A stretch of 5,978 nucleotides of DNA from Chromatiales bacterium (GCA_026999335.1 JALTPW010000592.1:1-5978); one strand, 5' to 3'. Positions 1-5,978 are shown, numbered from the stretch's first letter. Program-made: numbers and translations. The notes: a model not told the origin generated them from the sequence alone.

Positions 1-25
1 ATCCGCTTGAGCCGCCTTGTTAGCG
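1..25 (-). other. Partial integron attC site (R''/L'' half), cut by the window edge
   Basis: Read on the minus strand, this begins with the box CGCTAAC (25-19), then AAGG and a CGGCTCAAGCGGAT block. This is the usual look of the first half of an attC site: an R'' box ending in AAC, a short spacer, and an L'' arm rich in CTCAAGCGG. Its orientation matches the complete attC at 250-335, so it would close the short cassette lying between them. The L', R' and loop parts lie outside the window, so the stem cannot be tested. Its L'' sequence differs from that of the complete attC, so the array is not built from one uniform repeat. Confidence 0.6.
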
Positions 26-108
26 TGGGCAGAAAGCTTCATGCCAGCATGGCGCCTAAACAACCGCTGCGCCTTCTTGGGCGAAGCCATGTGATTTGCA
101 ATACTCAT
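1..108 (-). CDS. Marginal small ORF, running off the window and through the attC
   Basis: A frame opens at ATG 108 and stays open for 36 codons to the left edge, beginning MSIANHMASPKKAQRL and ending ANKAAQAD. The last part is simply translation of the attC half-site; reading frames that run into attC sites are common artefacts in cassette arrays. No Shine-Dalgarno sequence precedes the ATG. It overlaps another small frame (220-56), so at most one of the two is likely real. The composition is basic and no family is recognised. Confidence 0.15.
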   Translation of the reverse strand, partial: MSIANHMASPKKAQRLFRRHAGMKLSAHANKAAQAD

Positions 109-220
109 CGTAACAACTGAAACCCCGGCGGGACTTAAAACAACGAAAAGATTGTAGTGGGAGGCCGCACTGGAACGAAGGGTGCAGCGGTGAAAAAAGT
201 ATCGGCATAGAATTTTCCAC
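56..220 (-). CDS. Marginal small ORF, 54 aa, hypothetical
   Basis: A GTG-started frame of 54 codons plus TAG, beginning VENSMPILFSPLHP and ending GFAQEGAAVV. A purine run AAAAAGG lies about 11 nt before the GTG and could act as a weak ribosome-binding site; an internal ATG at 208 is an alternative start. Four cysteines fall between roughly residues 18 and 45, but with no recognisable zinc-ribbon spacing. In its favour: it lies on the cassette strand, sits near the start of the cassette, and stops about 30 nt before the next attC, as cassette genes do. Against it: short length, odd composition and no recognised family. Confidence 0.22.
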   Translation of the reverse strand: MENSMPILFSPLHPSFQCGLPLQSFRCFKSRRGFSCYDEYCKSHGFAQEGAAVV

Positions 221-249
221 GGTTACTTTTACCTTTTTGTCCTGCTCAT

Positions 250-335
250 GCTAACGTCTCGCTTCACCGGAAAAATAAAGCGTAGTGAGGAACGAACGTA
301 GTTTTATTTTGTCCGAGTGCAAGCGATTGTTAGCT
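250..335 (-). other. Complete integron attC recombination site
   Basis: In the plus-strand sequence, GCTAAC (250-255) pairs with GTTAGC (329-334). An unpaired spacer follows (GTCT, 256-259, facing ATT, 326-328). The inner stem then pairs CGCTT 260-264 with 321-325, CAC 265-267 with 317-319, CGGA 268-271 with 312-315, and AAAATAAA 272-279 with 303-310. Three single bases on one arm (320, 316, 311) have no partner. These match the extrahelical bases that let integron integrases recognise the folded bottom strand. The apical loop is 280-302. Read on the minus strand, R'' is AGCTAAC and R' is GTTAGCA, with the crossover expected between 255 and 254. The site begins 71 nt after the stop of the 584-aa gene, the normal place for a cassette's attC. 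Confidence 0.87.
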
Positions 336-406
336 GGCGTATGCAGCACCATATATTGAATAGCTGATAAAATTTAGACTTAGGTGTAAAGTTGAAAGGT
401 TCCGCG

Positions 407-2161
407 TTAAAAATCTAGTGGTTCTCCGGTGACACGCTGATAATAATCTAAATGAAGATGGTAGCGATTAGCATTGCCGCGTGCGCTTTGATTAGTCTTG
501 CTACCATCGTCATTTTTGATGACTCTATTCCAAGAACCCCAATCAACGAGATTCGCAGTTTCTATAAAATGAGCGATAAGTTCGATGCGGATTTTACCGC
601 GTGTTGAGTTTGCGAGCCATTCTACAATGTCTAGTTGAAATTCGGCACAAATGGATGCAGAATCATCCTTTTTTTTCTCCAAACCTTTGCATCCTACTCC
701 AGATAGTCGACAGTGAAGTTTTTTCACTATTTCACGAAATAAAACTTCAATTACAACGTCAGTTTCACTTCCATTCCTACCGTAAAGTATTTCGGTTATA
801 TAGAATATGGTGTCGTCATTATTGATTTCATCACGTAACGGCTTATGAATGGCTTTTTTTGATCGGTGTGCATGGGATATAGCGGAAATGACAAACGCAT
901 AAGGAAAATCACCGCCATCAAGATGAAGACGGGGAGAATTAGGCCCACTGACATATAAATTATAAATAGCATAAGTTAATCGTGCAGGCATGATCCATTT
1001 GGAGGGTGAATGGCCTACAGGCAATCCATTTATGCCGACTCCAAATAGAAATACATCCGCGGAACCTATCATACGCATAAAGAGTGCTGCTTCGCTCAGC
1101 GCAGTTGCGATCAGTCGTTCGGGATCTTTAGGGACGACGCGCACATAGGTTGGGGAACCTGTGGAGGGTTTATCACCTGATTGAGGGAAAGGCTCTACGA
1201 CCAATCGATCTGCGGCATCGCGTTCGATCCATTCAACTTCAAAATCACCTGCAATGTCCTCCCAATGCGCTTTACGAGAAGCCACTGTGACGGTTGGACC
1301 TTTATGATCCCAATGTTGTTTCGACCAGTTAGCTAACTCATCTAACGGGTCACCCGGTTCACTCTTTACTCGATGAGCAACAATATCCAACCCGGCGATT
1401 TGAATGAGCCATATGAATAAAGCATCGTTTTGAATCGCTTTCTTCTTATCGACATCCGTGAAACCAGAGGGATCAGTAAGATAAACGCGACGAAAAATGT
1501 TAGGGATAGAGCCTTTTACACTGTTCAATCTTGAAGATTCGAGACCATCATCCAATGCAGGCAGCCCGCCGGGTAAGCGTTTATAAGGTTGCACTGCCCC
1601 TAGATTACCTTCAGTACGGTACAAGGCAAGAATTTCAGCTAAAGACACACCTGCGATGTCGGCAGCAGATCTTGCGCTGAGCATGCGAATGAGTATGTCG
1701 TCTAACTCGCGCAATTCATGTAAATATTCGAGCGCAATGGCTTCTGAAGAAAAAAGGCTTATCGCAGTTTGGGCGTCATTTTCTATTAAGTCGATCGCTT
1801 GGCCGACATTGCGTAATGAAATTCGGTGTGTATTCATCTCAAATTTAGCGCCAACCAAACCCTCAATCCGTTTAATGGAACTCGTTGCCATCTCTGCGTC
1901 AGAAGCAGCTTCGCTGGCGACGATATTTTGCTCTAACAAATCTTTCAGGCCGAGAAGGTCTGCTCGATCCCAGCGGTCTTTCACTTCAGCAAAGTATTGA
2001 GTAAATTGATTGTCAAAAGTGGCATGGTCGTTGTTAAAGAACCAACTAAAATCTGTGTCTTTGGGAATCAGAGTGGCAGTGTCACTGTCACTGGGTAGGC
2101 GCAGACTCTCACCGGCAGCAGCAAGTAGAGCCTGAAGTATCGCAATGAACGGATTCGGCAT
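407..2161 (-). CDS. Uncharacterised 584-aa protein, second gene of the cassette
   Basis: I do not recognise a named family. The start is supported by AAGGA eight nt before the ATG. Residues 1-20 are a short apolar stretch (PFIAILQALLAAAG) with no basic N-terminus or clear cleavage site, so it is not a convincing signal peptide. Residues 50-170 look helical and charged. At about 168-190 the stretch IAGVSLAEILALYRTEGNL resembles the lysozyme or lytic-transglycosylase pattern of a hydrophobic helix ending in a catalytic Glu (here E184), followed by PYKRLPGGLPALDDGL. This is a weak single-motif resemblance. Residues 345-435 form a compact mixed region (FLFGVGINGLPVGH, then HLDGGDFPYAF). The C-terminus is polar and aromatic (GNANRYHLHLDYYQR). 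It directly follows the 1240-aa gene and is probably co-translated with it, so a shared function is likely. Alternatives are an effector, an enzyme of unknown type, or a defence component. Confidence 0.93.
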   Translation of the reverse strand: MPNPFIAILQALLAAAGESLRLPSDSDTATLIPKDTDFSWFFNNDHATFDNQFTQYFAEVKDRWDRADLLGLKDLLEQNIVASEAASDAEMATSSIKRIEGLVGAKFEMNTHRISLRNVGQAIDLIENDAQTAISLFSSEAIALEYLHELRELDDILIRMLSARSAADIAGVSLAEILALYRTEGNLGAVQPYKRLPGGLPALDDGLESSRLNSVKGSIPNIFRRVYLTDPSGFTDVDKKKAIQNDALFIWLIQIAGLDIVAHRVKSEPGDPLDELANWSKQHWDHKGPTVTVASRKAHWEDIAGDFEVEWIERDAADRLVVEPFPQSGDKPSTGSPTYVRVVPKDPERLIATALSEAALFMRMIGSADVFLFGVGINGLPVGHSPSKWIMPARLTYAIYNLYVSGPNSPRLHLDGGDFPYAFVISAISHAHRSKKAIHKPLRDEINNDDTIFYITEILYGRNGSETDVVIEVLFREIVKKLHCRLSGVGCKGLEKKKDDSASICAEFQLDIVEWLANSTRGKIRIELIAHFIETANLVDWGSWNRVIKNDDGSKTNQSARGNANRYHLHLDYYQRVTGEPLDF

Positions 2162-2169
2162 TTCTCTAT

Positions 2170-2176
2170 TCCTTTA
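2170..2176 (-). promoter_or_regulatory. Ribosome-binding site of the 584-aa gene, overlapping the upstream stop codon
   Basis: On the minus strand the sequence is TAAAGGA, in which TAA is the stop codon of the 1240-aa gene and AAGGA (2174-2170) is a good Shine-Dalgarno core eight nt before ATG 2161. A ribosome finishing the first gene would stand on this site, so translational coupling is likely. There is no room for a separate promoter between the genes. Confidence 0.75.
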
Positions 2177-5100
2177 GTTGTTGTCTATTGTTTCTGGATA
2201 AGTGTATTGCGTCCTTAAAATACCCTGGCTGTCGATAAGAAAAACCGTATCGCCTGAGTTGTTCCAAAGTGCGCTTCTCCTGCCAAGGTAAATACGATCA
2301 TCGGAATCTGTACCGTTCCCTGTAATAACACGAAACGAATCGCCCGGATCAATGGTGCGATCAGGGAGTACAAAACGGTGCTTGGCCGCATCCTGTAAAC
2401 GCCACCCCTCGATCAGAATGGGGGCATCGCTTTTGTTAATAAAACTCACGTATTCATCTTGCGTTCTTCGATGATCATTCTTATCAGGCACATCAAATTG
2501 AGAGTATTCGCTTTGTACGGCGATACGATTAATAATTGGTGCGGTGGGGTCAATAATAAAACTTACTTTCTGTCGAATAATGTTGTCATTTGCATTTGTT
2601 ACACTGCATTCTAAAACGTTTAACCCTGCGTTAATCGGCGAAGTTTCTGAATGGAGATCGGCTTTGTACAAAATACCATTTGCACTCGATTTCCAATCTT
2701 GCTTACGAAATGTGAGTGTTTGCCCATTGATAGAAAGAAACACACGTTGAACGTCGCTCGTTTCAACAAACGTGAGATTGGCACCAAAGATTGTTATTTT
2801 AAAGGGCACTAACGGCCCATAGATAAAACGGTGTTCAGGCCGAGCCTCCAAACCGGCTGGGCTTTCAATCACGATGGATAATGCACCACCTGTTAAGTTA
2901 TCTAATTGCAACGATTTATTTGTATGTATTTGACGTTCCTGGGATTCTTTAATTTCTGCGAACGCTTGCCCCCGCTTGGCTTCTGCTTCAGCGGAAGCAT
3001 GTTGCCAAGTGCTACGCAACCAACCCGCTAGTTCATCAGTGAGCAAAAGATTCTTGGCAATGCTCGCTACATCGTCTACAGAAATTTCTTCGGGTAACAC
3101 CAATCCAAACTGACTAATTCGATTATTAACCTCTTGCTTGGTTTTATCAATAAGCAATGTGCCAATGTCATTAGCGACATTATCAATGGCAGCGGCTTGG
3201 CGGATAGTTTCGGCAACATCACCGATAATATTGCCTAGGACAAGCAGTGCTGAATCGAGGAAAGGCTTAGCGACCATAAATACACCTTCGTAAACACCCA
3301 GTGGAACGGCAAGGGCCGCACCTTTTGCAGTATTATTTAAGCTATCCCAGCCTGGTGTAATTGCTGCAACATCAGCAATCACTTTATTGACACCAAAATC
3401 ATGGATAGCAGTTAAGATGGTTTCGCGGGATACATCGTCTGTAAGTTGGTTTTCAATCAACGTTAATTGAGCTGCAAACTCAAGTGCTGCAAGTTCGGCT
3501 TGATCTTTCCATTGATCGACTAGTCTGGCAAATTCATTAGCATTACGTAATGCCATTTCTGCGGTATTTGCGATGCTGTCTATGGCGTTGCGTGCGCGCG
3601 TATCCAATGCGTCTACGGCTTCACTTGTGAGCGCTAAAAAGAAGTTGGCCAGCGCAGGTGGGATATATTCAATTAATACTTTAATCTGCTCTAAGGTGAT
3701 GTCTGCTAATAACTCACCTAAGTTGGCAACAGCCGCGGCATTAGGTATATGGTTACATTCTAATATTTCGCGAAAATAGGCATCTAACCCTGTGCGACTG
3801 CGATAATCGACGTTCTGATCATCAGAAGCAAATGCAGCAAGAAGTAATTGGCGCAACAAAGTGCGACGCTGGGGCGTCCAAGTATTTGAGCCAAATGCAA
3901 GTTGGCCGGTTGCCAGCAAATCAACAACGAGCTGTTGGGTGGCTGTGCGTGCGGTGGCTTCCGATACTAAGCGTACTGAAAGTGCAGTAGCTAAGGCAGT
4001 ACCTGTTTCAACCATAATATGATTGGGATCATCTGCGACATCTTGCCGTAAGGCGCCAATTTGTGATTCAAAAGCATTCATCACATGGTTATTTACAATG
4101 TAACCCAGCACGATAACGTTACGCGCAAATACTTTATAAACCAAGTTGCTAAGCCCCATGCGGAAACTATCGATAAAGACAGCATCAATGTTACCGCCGA
4201 CGATGCCATCGAGTCTTTCAAACACAAAGTTCGTGCAACCCAGCAATGAAGGCTCAACCACTTCCCCGACATAAAGTCGTGTGTCTTCGGATTGCGGTAA
4301 GTATTGTTTTAACGCTGGCAAAATTTCTTGATCAATATTGTCATCAATGGCTTTGCGTAAAAAGTCGCGCAGCTTTTGGTAAAGCTCGGAACTACTTAAA
4401 TCGCCGCCCACCGTGCCTAATAATGTCGCTGACACAATGTCCCCCGCGGTGATATCTAATTCATCTTCAATTAAGTTAAGGAACAGTCCAATATCCGGGA
4501 GGATTTCGCTAATAAAAGGCGCAATACTTCCGTGTGCTAAATAGTCAATTGCATCACTGAGTTTGATGACGGCAGGCCGCGCTCCTAAACGTTGTTCAAA
4601 TTCATCAAAGATAATTTCAGGTGCATCAGGAAGATTGAAATCGTCTTCGGCTAATCCTGCACTGAGCCTATAACCGAGTATGCCCACGGAACCAGAGGCA
4701 GGCTCAATGATTTCTTCCATGGCATGTGCAATTGCCAAGCTACACCACACGGCGGCAAGAGGTTCACGCCAAGCAGCTAAGGCATCTGGGAAAACCAACT
4801 GCGTCATGTCCGTCACATCCGCCGCGATGCCAATGAAGTTAGTAAGACTAAATTTGTCGTTTGCCTCTAAGCGATCGATGAGATTTTGGACATAGGTGCG
4901 GAGTTGTTCCCGATCTTCATCATTGAGTTGGCCATTGCGTACATACTCCGTTATTGCGATCACGAGATCTTGCAATAAAATTTCCCCCGCATCGGCCAGT
5001 TTCCTCAATATGTAGCGTTCCATGCTGGTCATAATGGCGTTAACAATGGGTTCGGCAACTCGATTGTTATCAGCGACCAGACTCGTTGCCGTCGCTTGGC

Positions 5101-5896
5101 CAGCCACCATAGACACGTGTAACACGGCAGGCAAACACAGATTTACGAGCTCGATGCCAGCATGATATTCAATGGGCAATTCTTCTTTTGCCACACGCAC
5201 GACTTCAGCGGTGATTAATTCTGACGTGCGTTGATAGAAGCGATCCACATTGCGAAGTTGGGCAACGGCAAAGCAATCCCAGCCGGTGCCAGCTTTAAGC
5301 CCAATCGAGCCGCCGAGTTCAAAGACAAATCCAGCTTGCTCTGAATCAGCCAGGCTACCGTAGACACTTAAATAACCGCGGGCCATGGCAGAAAATGCGG
5401 CGCGTCCCCACACACCAGCGCGTATATCGAGTTCATCAAGAAACGCATTGAAAATATCAATGGCAAGTTGATTCGGCACCATCTCAGGTGATTCACTTGC
5501 TAACGCTTCTGCTAATTGTCGAATTTGACCGATGTCTAGACCGATGGACAAGCTACCCGCCACAGCGGCTTCAGCAAAGGTGCCAACATCTACTGTTAAA
5601 CCAAATCGATCAAATAAATCGGGCGCAAGAGAAACTTTAACATTCGCACCGGCGGCGGCAAAGGCTCGTCCTTCGGCAGAACCGGCGATGAACATGGAAA
5701 GTGCGAGCTGTGCTTCAGCACTAGCTTGCGCGCCAAGCGCAACTTGTAATCCGTGACACAGATTGGCTTCTGCATTTACAGCCACACTGACATCGACACC
5801 TGCATTCGCACGCAATACATTGATGCCGCCCCAATCACCTTCGTATTGCGCATCGCCATTGAGTGAAAAAATATCGCCTTCAAATTTGATTGTCAT
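2174..5896 (-). CDS. Large multidomain protein with Ig-like and C-terminal lamin-tail-like domains, 1240 aa
   Basis: There is no signal peptide. Residues about 20-205 are rich in Ala/Gly with alternating small and apolar residues (AGVDVSVAVNAEAN, GANVKVSLAPDLFDRFGLTV), suggesting amphipathic beta strands. Residues about 206-995 are predicted by eye to be almost wholly helical, with acidic amphipathic segments and some apolar stretches (VYKVFARNVIVLGYIV near 586-601; SALLVLGNIIGDV near 882-894). Residues about 1005-1117 look like an Ig-type beta domain (PFKITIFGANLTF, GLNVLECSVTNANDN). Residues about 1122-1233 fit a lamin-tail domain: DEYVSFINKSDAPILIEGW, then PGDSFRVITGNGTD and WNNSGDTVFLID. 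That domain is a small beta sandwich found in nuclear lamins and in many bacterial secreted or nuclease-associated proteins, usually thought to be for binding. No catalytic motif is visible. It may be a scaffold, a membrane-acting or delivered protein, or a large effector; the function is unknown. Confidence 0.95.
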   Translation of the reverse strand: MTIKFEGDIFSLNGDAQYEGDWGGINVLRANAGVDVSVAVNAEANLCHGLQVALGAQASAEAQLALSMFIAGSAEGRAFAAAGANVKVSLAPDLFDRFGLTVDVGTFAEAAVAGSLSIGLDIGQIRQLAEALASESPEMVPNQLAIDIFNAFLDELDIRAGVWGRAAFSAMARGYLSVYGSLADSEQAGFVFELGGSIGLKAGTGWDCFAVAQLRNVDRFYQRTSELITAEVVRVAKEELPIEYHAGIELVNLCLPAVLHVSMVAGQATATSLVADNNRVAEPIVNAIMTSMERYILRKLADAGEILLQDLVIAITEYVRNGQLNDEDREQLRTYVQNLIDRLEANDKFSLTNFIGIAADVTDMTQLVFPDALAAWREPLAAVWCSLAIAHAMEEIIEPASGSVGILGYRLSAGLAEDDFNLPDAPEIIFDEFEQRLGARPAVIKLSDAIDYLAHGSIAPFISEILPDIGLFLNLIEDELDITAGDIVSATLLGTVGGDLSSSELYQKLRDFLRKAIDDNIDQEILPALKQYLPQSEDTRLYVGEVVEPSLLGCTNFVFERLDGIVGGNIDAVFIDSFRMGLSNLVYKVFARNVIVLGYIVNNHVMNAFESQIGALRQDVADDPNHIMVETGTALATALSVRLVSEATARTATQQLVVDLLATGQLAFGSNTWTPQRRTLLRQLLLAAFASDDQNVDYRSRTGLDAYFREILECNHIPNAAAVANLGELLADITLEQIKVLIEYIPPALANFFLALTSEAVDALDTRARNAIDSIANTAEMALRNANEFARLVDQWKDQAELAALEFAAQLTLIENQLTDDVSRETILTAIHDFGVNKVIADVAAITPGWDSLNNTAKGAALAVPLGVYEGVFMVAKPFLDSALLVLGNIIGDVAETIRQAAAIDNVANDIGTLLIDKTKQEVNNRISQFGLVLPEEISVDDVASIAKNLLLTDELAGWLRSTWQHASAEAEAKRGQAFAEIKESQERQIHTNKSLQLDNLTGGALSIVIESPAGLEARPEHRFIYGPLVPFKITIFGANLTFVETSDVQRVFLSINGQTLTFRKQDWKSSANGILYKADLHSETSPINAGLNVLECSVTNANDNIIRQKVSFIIDPTAPIINRIAVQSEYSQFDVPDKNDHRRTQDEYVSFINKSDAPILIEGWRLQDAAKHRFVLPDRTIDPGDSFRVITGNGTDSDDRIYLGRRSALWNNSGDTVFLIDSQGILRTQYTYPETIDNN

Positions 5897-5905
5897 TTTC
5901 TTCTT

Positions 5906-5911
5906 ACCCCC
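5906..5911 (-). promoter_or_regulatory. Ribosome-binding site of the 1240-aa gene
   Basis: GGGGGT lies nine nt before ATG 5896 and can pair along its whole length with CCUCC-A of 16S rRNA if one G-U pair is allowed. A purine-rich AAGAAGAAA fills the gap. This supports ATG 5896 as the start. The site directly follows a run of nine A residues. Confidence 0.55.
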
Positions 5912-5920
5912 TTTTTTTTT
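5907..5920 (-). repeat. Adjacent homopolymers A9 and G5 in the leader of the 1240-aa gene
   Basis: On the minus strand nine A (5920-5912) run directly into five G (5911-5907). The G run is the core of the ribosome-binding site. Runs of this kind can change length by slippage. Here that would alter the leader and Shine-Dalgarno strength but not the reading frame. The A-rich leader may also keep the mRNA start unfolded. Confidence 0.6.
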
Positions 5921-5924
5921 GGAC

Positions 5925-5931
5925 AGCTAAC
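5925..5931 (-). other. Upstream integron crossover box (R' of an attC, or attI)
   Basis: GTTAGCT on the minus strand matches the R' box form and shares GTTAGC with R' of the complete attC. The crossover would fall between 5931 and 5930. It is preceded by GCTTGATACTAATAA. The AATAAGTTAG context resembles the end of attI sites (AACAAAGTTAG in class 1 attI) at least as well as an attC L' arm. The other half of the site is beyond the right edge, so attI and attC cannot be told apart. Confidence 0.5.
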
Positions 5932-5946
5932 TTATTAGTATCAAGC

Positions 5947-5976
5947 ATAATCGCCCTGTTTTCCCGCAGTATTCAA
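5947..5976 (-). promoter_or_regulatory. Weak sigma70-like promoter candidate upstream of the cassette
   Basis: On the minus strand TTGAAT (5976-5971) is followed after 18 nt by GATTAT (5952-5947), each matching the consensus at four of six positions. A start near 5940 would place transcription just before the crossover box and drive both large genes. Such matches arise by chance, and cassettes are often read from a promoter further upstream in the integrase gene or attI. Confidence 0.2.
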
Positions 5977-5978
5977 GC

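Larger units (their letters stand above)
1..254 (-). mobile_element. Short downstream integron cassette (incomplete)
   Basis: This is the segment between the crossover point of the complete attC (G^TT at 255/254) and the partial attC at the left edge. About 230 nt separate the R' box from the next R'' box, which is small for a cassette. I see no convincing gene. There are two overlapping small open frames (220-56, and 108 running off the edge) and a six-codon frame starting on the first ATG after the attC (249-229, MSRTKR). A TACAAT hexamer at about 157-152 on the minus strand lacks a good -35 partner. It may encode a very small protein, an RNA, or nothing. Confidence 0.5.
255..5930 (-). mobile_element. 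Very large (about 5.7 kb) two-gene integron cassette
   Basis: The boundaries are the G^TT crossover of the complete attC (255/254) and that of the upstream GTTAGCT box (5931/5930). Excision between them would give a circle of 5676 bp carrying both large genes and one attC. The layout is typical of a cassette apart from its size: the first ATG lies 33 nt inside the 5' boundary, the genes are 12 nt apart, and only 71 nt separate the last stop from the attC. I found no second attC-like pair within the genes. Most cassettes carry one gene and are below about 1.5 kb. The right boundary is less certain because only one box of that site can be assessed in the window. Confidence 0.6.

Noticed and set aside
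152..157. TACAAT, a good -10 hexamer on the minus strand in the short cassette
   Set aside because: The position 17 nt upstream holds TTCGTT, a poor -35, and there is no extended -10. It is too weak to call a promoter.
336..406. Possible terminator between the 584-aa gene and the attC
   Set aside because: The segment is A/T-rich, but I found no GC-rich hairpin followed by a T run. The attC fold itself is the only strong hairpin.
601..825. Plus-strand open frame of 74 codons opposite the 584-aa gene
   Set aside because: It lies wholly within a well-supported gene on the other strand, has no ribosome-binding site and shows no protein-like pattern. The other plus-strand frames (1656-2000, 2544-2750, 3573-3779, 4246-4452, 4680-4895, 5532-5756) were rejected for the same reasons.
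1328..1337. Palindrome GTTAGCTAAC, containing both attC-type boxes, inside the 584-aa gene
   Set aside because: It is explained by codons for Glu-Leu-Ala-Asn and has no inner stem or partner box at attC distance.
2842..3000. Coiled coil near residues 965-1015 of the 1240-aa protein (AEAEAKRGQAFAEIKESQERQ)
   Set aside because: It is a charged helix, but too short and without a sustained heptad pattern to call a coiled coil by eye.
5499..5505. GCTAACG, an R'-like box inside the 1240-aa gene
   Set aside because: It is in coding sequence, with no complementary GTTAGC at a suitable distance and no stem.

Overview
The window reads as part of a bacterial integron cassette array transcribed on the minus strand. 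The best evidence is an attC-like recombination site at 250-335. It has complementary outer boxes (GCTAAC / GTTAGC), an unpaired spacer, a long imperfect inner stem with single-base bulges on one arm only, and a 23-nt loop. A second attC half lies at 1-25, and a further GTTAGC-type crossover box lies at 5925-5931, 29 nt upstream of the first gene. Moderate base composition, Shine-Dalgarno sites and the attC type suggest a proteobacterium, perhaps an environmental gammaproteobacterium, but the sequence does not fix a genus.

In transcription order (right to left): (i) 5932-5978 is the end of whatever precedes the cassette, either an attI site or the 3' half of another attC, with at most a weak promoter. 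(ii) 255-5930 is one candidate gene cassette of about 5.7 kb, several times longer than usual. It holds two co-oriented genes 12 nt apart. The first (2174-5896, 1240 aa) is a modular protein: an Ala/Gly-rich beta-like N-terminal region, a very long helical middle, an Ig-like domain and a C-terminal lamin-tail-like domain. The second (407-2161, 584 aa) is not recognised; it has a weak lysozyme-like helix-Glu motif. (iii) 250-335 is the attC that closes this cassette. (iv) 1-254 is the next, short cassette, with no convincing gene and only small marginal ORFs, running into the partial attC at the left edge.

The two large genes look like one unit: same strand, and a ribosome-binding site for the second gene that overlaps the stop codon of the first. 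They would move together as one cassette. Their function is unknown. No integrase, transposase, tRNA, rRNA or CRISPR array is present. The main point of interest is a two-gene, apparently undescribed system packaged in an exceptionally large integron cassette.
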